Positions 5,761 to 10,747 of a stretch of 10,747 nucleotides of DNA are shown piece after piece. Position numbers and translations under genes: made by a program. The stretch's first letter is position 1. Every line of letters starts with the position of its first letter. This DNA comes from an uncultured Nitrosopumilaceae archaeon (GTDB lineage: Archaea > Thermoproteota > Nitrososphaeria > Nitrososphaerales > Nitrosopumilaceae). Location: positions 1 to 10,747 of the forward strand of contig CALFHG010000243.1 of NCBI GenBank assembly GCA_937875805.1. Direction: 5' to 3'. A model generated the notes under the pieces. The model was not told the origin of the DNA. It made no database searches and saw nothing but the letters and a program-made list of their open reading frames with translations.

Positions 5761-6596
5761 AATCCTTAATGATCCAAGGCACTTCTTCTGGAGCTGGAAA
5801 AACAACATTGGTGGCAGCACTTTGCAGAATTTTTTCTGATAAAGGTTACAGTGTCGCACCTTTCAAATCTCAAAACATGTCAAATTTTGCATATATTACG
5901 CCTGAATTTGAGATATCTCGCGCTCAGGCAATTCAGGCTATTGGTTCACGATGTGAAATTACTCCTGATCTAAACCCCATTTTGCTAAAACCAATAGGAA
6001 ATTACAACAGTATTGTATATCTAAATGGAAAACGATACAAGAAAATGCATGCAAAAGAATACTATGAAAAATTTGTAAATCATAAAGGAATTGATATTGC
6101 AGTAAACTCTCTTAAAACATTACAGAAAAACTATGATTTAGTTATTTTAGAAGGTGCAGGCTCTCCAGCTGAAATTAATTTACAAAAATTTGATATTGCA
6201 AATATGAGGATTGCTCATAAAGCAAATGCTGCTGTATTATTGGTTTCAGATATTGACAGAGGTGGTTCTTTTGCAAGTCTTGTTGGAACGATGGCTTTAA
6301 TTGAAAAAAAATATCAAAAACTAGTAAAAGGTTTCGTCTTTAATAAATTCAGAGGAGATTTAGATGTATTGAGACCTGGATTTCAAAAACTCAAAAATAT
6401 TACAAAAATACCTGTTATAGGAACTGTTCCGTTAATGCAGTTAGACTTACCTGAAGAAGATTCTCTTAATGCTAATCCTAAAGATATTCAATGGACTAAG
6501 AAAAATATTTCAAAAATTGATGATGAATTAAATAAATTGGCAAAAACTGTCAAATTAAATATTGATATAAAATCTATAGAAAAAATGTTACAATGA
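5757..6596 (+). CDS. cobQ: Cobyric acid synthase, synthase domain only (no glutaminase domain)
   Basis: CobQ/CbiP amidates four side chains (b, d, e, g) of adenosylcobyrinic a,c-diamide, using ATP. The family motifs are all here: P-loop GTSSGAGKT (8-16), SQNMSNF (38-44), EISRAQAIQA (52-61), NPILLKP (73-79), EGAGSPAEINL (132-142), DIDRGGSFA (165-173) and NKFRGD (196-201). The protein ends at 279 aa, after PEEDSL and a short helical tail. Typical CobQ is about 480-500 aa, with a C-terminal class I glutamine amidotransferase domain that is wholly absent here. The TGA overlaps the next ATG, so the end is native rather than a frameshift. Amide nitrogen must come from free ammonia or from a glutaminase encoded elsewhere. 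It overlaps cobD and cbiB by four bases each. Confidence 0.85.
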   Translation: MKSLMIQGTSSGAGKTTLVAALCRIFSDKGYSVAPFKSQNMSNFAYITPEFEISRAQAIQAIGSRCEITPDLNPILLKPIGNYNSIVYLNGKRYKKMHAKEYYEKFVNHKGIDIAVNSLKTLQKNYDLVILEGAGSPAEINLQKFDIANMRIAHKANAAVLLVSDIDRGGSFASLVGTMALIEKKYQKLVKGFVFNKFRGDLDVLRPGFQKLKNITKIPVIGTVPLMQLDLPEEDSLNANPKDIQWTKKNISKIDDELNKLAKTVKLNIDIKSIEKMLQ

Positions 6597-7564
6597 TCAT
6601 TGAATCTTTTTTTATAATTGGTTTAGCTATTTTACTTGATTTTAAATTTGGAGATCCTAAAAATAAATATCATCCTACATCTTGGATTGGAACTTTAATT
6701 GCTAAATTTACTCTCATAGCAAAAAATGAACATCCTATACTAGAAAAATTTGGTGGTATCTGTATTGTTACAATTACTTCTGGTTTGGTAGTTTTATTAC
6801 TTTTTATATTGAATATTGGAATAACTTTGATAACTATTGACTATGTTTCATTGGTTGTTTCTGTAATTGTTGGTGGATTATTATTAAAAACTACAATTGC
6901 TATTCATGGAATGGAAAAACATGCAAAATCTGTTTTGGAATCATTGGATGAGGAAAATCTCGATATGGCAAGAAATCATCTATCTATGATTGTTAAACGA
7001 AATACCCAGAATTTAGACAAAAATCATGTACTTTCAGGTGTACTTGAAAGCATAAGTGAAAACACAGTTGATGGAATCACTGGACCCTTGTTTTACTATG
7101 CTCTTTTTGGATTGTCTGGAGCATTTGTATATCGTGTGATTAATACCGCAGATTCAATGATTGGATACAAGACTGATATTTTCAAAAATATTGGTTGGTT
7201 TGCAGCAACTTGTGACAGTGTTCTAAATTATATTCCATCTAGATTAACAGGATTGGTAATGATCATTTCTGCTGCTATCTTACATAACAATTGGAAAGAA
7301 TCCTACAAAATAATGATCAGAGATGGCAAAAAAACTGAAAGTCCTAATGCTGGATATCCTATGGCTGCTTTAGCGGGAGCTTTGGAAACAAAATTTGAAA
7401 AAATCGATCATTACAAACTAGGTGATGGTGAAACCGTTCTAACAAAAGAACATGTACATTCTGCAATATCTATAATGAAACTTACTTCAGTACTTTTCTT
7501 TGGAATAATTACTATTCCAATAATTTCTATTTTATCTTTTGTAGGATGGTGGATACATGTTTAA
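6593..7564 (+). CDS. cbiB: Adenosylcobinamide-phosphate synthase (CbiB)
   Basis: This integral membrane enzyme joins adenosylcobyric acid to aminopropanol phosphate, the product of the CobD-like enzyme two genes upstream. Its 323 aa match the family length. Diagnostic motifs are LLDFKFGDPKNKYHPTSWIG (14-33), the SENTVDGITGPLFY region (155-168), YRVINTADSMIGYK (180-193) and NAGYPMAALAGAL towards the C-terminus. Hydrophobic segments lie at about 1-15, 58-80, 85-100, 160-180, after 210, and at the C-terminal end. Translation starts at ATG 6593 inside the cobQ stop (ATGA), and the gene overlaps cobS by eight bases. In Pseudomonas nomenclature this gene is called cobD. Confidence 0.93.
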   Translation: MIIESFFIIGLAILLDFKFGDPKNKYHPTSWIGTLIAKFTLIAKNEHPILEKFGGICIVTITSGLVVLLLFILNIGITLITIDYVSLVVSVIVGGLLLKTTIAIHGMEKHAKSVLESLDEENLDMARNHLSMIVKRNTQNLDKNHVLSGVLESISENTVDGITGPLFYYALFGLSGAFVYRVINTADSMIGYKTDIFKNIGWFAATCDSVLNYIPSRLTGLVMIISAAILHNNWKESYKIMIRDGKKTESPNAGYPMAALAGALETKFEKIDHYKLGDGETVLTKEHVHSAISIMKLTSVLFFGIITIPIISILSFVGWWIHV

Positions 7565-8282
7565 AGAAATTGGATCTATTTTTTCATTTTTAACAATTTT
7601 TCCTTCATCAAATGCTTCATTAGATAATATTGCAAAATACATGTTCCTATTTCCTATCGTTGGAATTGCTATTGGACTTTTGATTGGTTCATTTGGTTTT
7701 GGTTTATCTTTCTTCTTAGAACCGTTGTTAGTTAGCTTGTTAGTTGTTGCATCCATTGCAATCATTACTGGAATACATCATGCAGATGGTTTGGCTGATT
7801 TTGCAGATGGATTGATGGTAAAAGGTTCAAAAGATAAAAAACTCAAAGCTATGAAAGATCTTTCTACTGGTTCAGCAGGTATTGTTACAATTGTGTTATA
7901 CATTATTGGTTTGATAATCACCATCTCTCTTACAAGTGGGTTTGATTTGTTTAAGGCAATTTTAATTAGTGAAATTTTAGCAAAATTTTCAATGGTTTTG
8001 ATGGCTAGTTTAGGTAAATCAGCTTCATTAGGCTCAAATTCTCCGTTTGTTGAATTTATGAAAGACAAGAAAAAGATTTCAGCTGCATTTCTCATCATGC
8101 TTATTCCTGTAATTGTAATTGGTGAAACTACAGGTTTGATAATGCTTGGTATGACTATTGTTTTGACCCTGTTTCTCTTAGTCTTATCCACTCGTAGTTT
8201 TGGTGGCATTACTGGTGATGTACTAGGAGCCACTAACGAATTCACTCGATTAGCTTCTTTGATGGTGTTTGTTTCAATATGA
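7557..8282 (+). CDS. cobS: Adenosylcobinamide-GDP ribazoletransferase (cobalamin synthase)
   Basis: CobS joins adenosylcobinamide-GDP to alpha-ribazole or its phosphate, in or at the membrane, finishing the nucleotide loop. The signature HHADGLADFADGLM (74-87) holds the Asp residues that bind Mg and diphosphate. A typical KLKAMKDLSTGSAGI segment follows about 15 residues later. The protein starts with the usual FLTIFPS motif (11-17), which anchors the ATG at 7557. Its 241 aa carry several hydrophobic helices and match the family length. The first eight bases overlap the end of cbiB in another frame, and the last four overlap cobY. No gene for the lower-ligand-activating CobT or for a CobZ/CobC phosphatase is in the window. 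Confidence 0.93.
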   Translation: MFKEIGSIFSFLTIFPSSNASLDNIAKYMFLFPIVGIAIGLLIGSFGFGLSFFLEPLLVSLLVVASIAIITGIHHADGLADFADGLMVKGSKDKKLKAMKDLSTGSAGIVTIVLYIIGLIITISLTSGFDLFKAILISEILAKFSMVLMASLGKSASLGSNSPFVEFMKDKKKISAAFLIMLIPVIVIGETTGLIMLGMTIVLTLFLLVLSTRSFGGITGDVLGATNEFTRLASLMVFVSI

Positions 8283-8863
8283 TTGGACTTGTTATGGCTG
8301 GTGGTAAAGGTACTAGAATGAATTTAGATAATGAAAAATTATTACTCAAATATAAAAAACCTGTAATTCTTCATGTGATTGATTCATTAAAAAACTCAAA
8401 ATCTTTTTCAAAAATTTTAGCTGTTACTAGTTGTAATTCTCCTAAAACAAAAAAATTATTGGAAGAAAATGGTGTTGATACTTTTGATACATCAGGAATT
8501 GGTTATGTGGAAGATCTAAATTCAACACTAAAAACTATTCATGATCATGTTTTAGTTACTTCTGGTGATTTACCACTGCTTGATGAAGGAATAATTAAAA
8601 CAATAACCAATCAATTTGATCCTAAAAAAACTTGGACTAGTATTCTTGTAACTAACAAATTTTTAACCACTCTTGGTTTAGAGTCTGATTTCTCTGTTGA
8701 TTTTAATGGTCAAACATGCCATTACACTGGAATTTCTTTGGTCAATTCAGAAAAAATTTCTTCTCTAGAAAATTTAATTGAAAATTATATCATAATTGAT
8801 GATAAGAGAATTGCATTTAATCTAAATTCTAAACAAGATTATGAATTACTCAGCACTGCCTGA
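8279..8863 (+). CDS. cobY: GTP:adenosylcobinamide-phosphate guanylyltransferase (CobY)
   Basis: CobY is the archaeal substitute for the bacterial CobU kinase/guanylyltransferase. It transfers GMP from GTP to adenosylcobinamide phosphate, making the substrate of CobS. The nucleotidyltransferase signature MIGLVMAGGKGTRM is at 1-14, a lysine follows in NEKLLLKYKKP, and the metal-binding TSGDLPLL is near 94-101. The 194-aa length agrees with known CobY, and the order CbiB-CobS-CobY fits the pathway. MobA-like or other sugar nucleotidyltransferases share the N-terminal motif, but the operon makes CobY far the best call. The ATG overlaps the cobS stop (ATGA), and the 3' end overlaps the convergent rps27e gene by 18 nt. 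Confidence 0.88.
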   Translation: MIGLVMAGGKGTRMNLDNEKLLLKYKKPVILHVIDSLKNSKSFSKILAVTSCNSPKTKKLLEENGVDTFDTSGIGYVEDLNSTLKTIHDHVLVTSGDLPLLDEGIIKTITNQFDPKKTWTSILVTNKFLTTLGLESDFSVDFNGQTCHYTGISLVNSEKISSLENLIENYIIIDDKRIAFNLNSKQDYELLSTA

Positions 8864-9043
8864 GATCTTACCATTAATTATGGCTTTTGATCCAGTTGGT
8901 TCTGAAATAGCATTTCCACAGGAATTACATGAGATTCTTGTTGTTGCATGTGAATAAATTACTTGTAATTCACCACATTCATTGCAATTGACTTTTTGAA
9001 ACTTGCTAGATGGTTTTGGAATTTCAATATGATCTTTCTTCAT
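8846..9043 (-). CDS. rps27e: 30S ribosomal protein S27e
   Basis: This small zinc-ribbon protein of the small ribosomal subunit is found in archaea and eukaryotes only. The 65 aa contain C20-x2-C23 (VNCNECGE) and C39-x2-C42 (ISCNSCGN), the four zinc ligands, with the typical spacing and an N-terminal IPKPSSKFQKV lead. The ATG at 9043 overlaps the stop of rpl44e by four bases (ATGA), the standard archaeal L44e-S27e pair. Its last 18 nt overlap the end of cobY on the other strand, leaving no intergenic terminator. Regulation is presumably that of the ribosomal operon. Confidence 0.95.
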   Translation of the reverse strand: MKKDHIEIPKPSSKFQKVNCNECGELQVIYSHATTRISCNSCGNAISEPTGSKAIINGKISGSAE

Positions 9044-9321
9044 GCTGCTATCAACTCAAATTTCTTAATTCTAACGCCTTTTTTATTGTATTTCTTTTTA
9101 CAAACAGTACATGTCATAATAGGAGTAACTTTTTTAGTAACTTTGGCTGGTTTTGCTAATTTTGGGAATTTTTGTCCACCATATCCTTTTTTACGTTCTG
9201 CGTGTCTACGTTCACCAGCAGCAGAACCACGTCTTTTTCCAGCCTTGTAAATGGAGATCTTTTGTTCGGTATGTGCATTACATTTTGCACAAAACTTTCT
9301 GATCACCTTAGGGATGTTCAT
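9040..9321 (-). CDS. rpl44e: 50S ribosomal protein L44e
   Basis: This 93-aa zinc-binding protein of the large subunit sits near the E site in archaeal and eukaryotic ribosomes. It has MNIPKVIRKFCAKCNAHTEQ at the N-terminus, with C11-x2-C14, a strongly basic middle (GKRRGSAAGERRHAERKKGY) and C71-x2-C74 near the end. It lacks nothing expected of the family. The ATG at 9321 has GGAGG at 9332-9336 (minus strand), ten bases upstream, an unusually clear Shine-Dalgarno sequence for this window. It is first in a two-gene unit with rps27e. Confidence 0.95.
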   Translation of the reverse strand: MNIPKVIRKFCAKCNAHTEQKISIYKAGKRRGSAAGERRHAERKKGYGGQKFPKLAKPAKVTKKVTPIMTCTVCKKKYNKKGVRIKKFELIAA

Positions 9322-9331
9322 ATCAACAAAA

Positions 9332-9336
9332 CCTCC
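9332..9336 (-). promoter_or_regulatory. Shine-Dalgarno site of rpl44e
   Basis: GGAGG on the minus strand, inside GGGGAGG, is ten bases before the ATG at 9321. Most other genes here look leaderless or are coupled by ATGA overlaps, so a strong ribosome site marks rpl44e as having a real leader. Confidence 0.6.
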
Positions 9337-9359
9337 CCAACCGTAATTTAAGCATTGAA

Positions 9360-9369
9360 TCTATAATAG
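9360..9369. promoter_or_regulatory. TATA element, possibly shared by divergent ade and rpl44e
   Basis: CTATAATAG lies between the two divergent genes and is close to a palindrome. For ade it is centred about 28 nt before ATG 9392, the leaderless distance. Read on the minus strand (CTATTATAG) it predicts transcription near 9338, just upstream of the rpl44e GGAGG. A second AT element, GCTTAAATTA on the minus strand (9342-9351), is an alternative for rpl44e but would leave the Shine-Dalgarno sequence out of the mRNA. Confidence 0.4.
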
Positions 9370-9391
9370 GCGCAAAACCCAATTGAAAGAA

Positions 9392-10747
9392 ATGACTTCT
9401 AGCCTGGCAAATTCGATTTTATCTCTTAACTCTGTAGCAATGGGTGATAAGAAAGCCGATCTAATTTTAAAAAATTGCAATTTATTGTCTGTCTATACTC
9501 GAGAAATAATTCCAAAAATTCAGATTGCTATTGTCAATGATAGAATTGCATATGTTGGTCCAGATGCTACACATACTGTTGGTTCAAAAACTATTGTAAT
9601 TGATGTAAATGGAAAATATGTTAGTCCTGGTTTTGCAGATCCGCATTTACATATTGATCAATTTGTTTTGCCATCTGAATTTACAAAAAAGGCTCTGCTT
9701 TGTGGTGTAACATCTCTATTTTCTGATCCTATTGATATTGTAAGTGTAGCAGGATATCGTGGTTTTCAAGAATTTTTAAAACTTGGTGAGAATCTTCCAA
9801 TCAGAATTTTTCAAGTAGTTCCAGGGGGTCTTCCAGTAGATGCAAAATTTAGTAGTAGTAAATCATTATCATTATCACAAGAAAAATCTGCAGTAAAGCA
9901 TCCACATGTACTGGGATTAGGTGAAGTTTTTTCTTGGACCAAAGTTACTTCACGTGAACCAAAAACAATGAAATCCATTTCATCCATGTTGGAATGTGAT
10001 TGCATAATCAATGGACATACTGCTGGTGCAAGTGAGAAAAAACTTAATGCATATGTCTCATCTGGAATCCTATCTTGTCATGAACCAATTAATTTTGATC
10101 AAGTTTTAGAAAGATTACGTCTTGGAATGTGGATAATGATCAGAGAGGGTTCTATTAGACGTGATTTGAAGGAAATAATCCCACATGTTTTGTCTCATGG
10201 AACATATCTTAATCGGTTAATGTTTTGTTCTGATGGACTTGATCCACTTGATATATCTAAATTTGGTCATATAGATCACTGTATAAGAGAATCAATCAAA
10301 CTTGGTCTAAAACCAATAGATGCAGTTACTATGGCATCAAAAAATAATTTTGATTATTATAACATGGGAAAAGATCTTGGTGGCATTGCTCCTGGAAAAT
10401 TGGCAGATATTTTAATTTTTGATGATTTAAAATCATTCAAACCAAACAAAGTCTTTGTTGGTGGCAAACTCGTAGTATCTAATGGACAATTAGTTACATC
10501 AATTAAGAAAAAAATAATTTCACCTTGGATTAAAAAAACTGTAAAATTAAAAAAATTCTCTGAAAGTGATTTTGCTATAAAATCAAAAAAGAAAGATGTT
10601 ATTGCAAATACTATCTATATGCAAACTGAAATTATTACTAAGATAGGCTCTGCCGAACTTCATTCTAAAGATGGACATGTTTCTGCATCATTAGATTCTG
10701 ATATTTGGAAGGTTGCAGCATTTGATAGAATTCATGGAACCCAAAAG
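9392..10747 (+). CDS. ade: Adenine deaminase family amidohydrolase (3' end beyond the window)
   Basis: The frame is open from ATG 9392 to the right edge: 452 of an expected 560-600 residues. The family (COG1001 type) hydrolyses adenine to hypoxanthine and ammonia at a two-metal site. Visible motifs in order are PGFADPHLHID (79-89; metal ligands H85, H87), GLGEVF (175-180; E178), INGHTAGASEKKLNAYVSSG (206-225; H209), SCHEP (228-232; H230), IMIREGSIRRDL (249-260), FCSDGLDPLD (278-287; D281), GHIDH and GGIAPGKLADILIFDDL, the standard C-terminal run of the family. Two conserved patches differ: HIESS reads HIDQF and DPHEI reads DPIDI. A TATA element 28 nt upstream supports this start; Met17 is an alternative. 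The substrate may therefore not be adenine. Confidence 0.8.
   Translation, partial: MTSSLANSILSLNSVAMGDKKADLILKNCNLLSVYTREIIPKIQIAIVNDRIAYVGPDATHTVGSKTIVIDVNGKYVSPGFADPHLHIDQFVLPSEFTKKALLCGVTSLFSDPIDIVSVAGYRGFQEFLKLGENLPIRIFQVVPGGLPVDAKFSSSKSLSLSQEKSAVKHPHVLGLGEVFSWTKVTSREPKTMKSISSMLECDCIINGHTAGASEKKLNAYVSSGILSCHEPINFDQVLERLRLGMWIMIREGSIRRDLKEIIPHVLSHGTYLNRLMFCSDGLDPLDISKFGHIDHCIRESIKLGLKPIDAVTMASKNNFDYYNMGKDLGGIAPGKLADILIFDDLKSFKPNKVFVGGKLVVSNGQLVTSIKKKIISPWIKKTVKLKKFSESDFAIKSKKKDVIANTIYMQTEIITKIGSAELHSKDGHVSASLDSDIWKVAAFDRIHGTQK

Noticed and set aside
7778-8245. Minus-strand frame of 155 codons
   Set aside because: It lies wholly inside cobS, whose motifs are unambiguous; the frame is a mirror of the coding bias.

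Overview
The window reads as an AT-rich, gene-dense chromosome segment of an ammonia-oxidising thaumarchaeon (Nitrososphaerota), most like Nitrosopumilus. The evidence is archaeal: ribosomal proteins S27e and L44e, an archaeal CobY-type guanylyltransferase, an archaeal B12 nucleotide-loop cluster, TATA-like boxes about 26-29 nt upstream of start codons (leaderless style), T-run terminators and tightly overlapping ORFs. The lineage assignment is inference from gene content and composition; no marker such as amoA or 16S rRNA is present.

Layout. Positions 1-562 (minus strand) hold two translationally coupled hypothetical genes; the second runs off the left edge. Positions 563-1027 hold no intact gene, only T-rich sequence and what looks like a decayed small ORF (772-1000). 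Positions 1028-2052 hold three small genes of unknown function: a Lys-rich-tailed helical protein (minus), a 51-aa putative zinc-binding protein (minus) and a 69-aa acidic helical protein (plus). Positions 2047-3428 (minus) hold an Lrp/AsnC regulator followed 2 nt later by heme o synthase (cyoE/ctaB). Positions 3518-4594 (minus) hold an aspartate-semialdehyde dehydrogenase family gene.

Positions 4678-8863 (plus) are the centrepiece: five overlapping genes for late cobalamin synthesis. They are a CobD-like threonine-phosphate decarboxylase, a CobQ/CbiP-type cobyric acid synthase that ends before the usual glutaminase domain, CbiB, CobS and CobY. Together they would make aminopropanol phosphate, amidate the corrin ring, attach the linker, activate it with GTP and join the lower-ligand nucleotide. 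Thaumarchaea are known B12 producers and need it for methylmalonyl-CoA mutase in their carbon-fixation cycle. Facing this operon, with an 18-nt tail overlap, is rpl44e-rps27e (minus, 8846-9321). Diverging from rpl44e is an adenine-deaminase-family amidohydrolase (9392 to the right edge, 3' end missing).

Most noteworthy is the glutaminase-less CobQ in a probable ammonia oxidiser, which may use free ammonia directly. Also worth a look are the unannotated 51-aa zinc-finger-like gene, the divergent active-site motifs of the adenine-deaminase homologue, and a tandem-duplicated basic tail. I found no mobile elements, CRISPR arrays, tRNA or rRNA genes.
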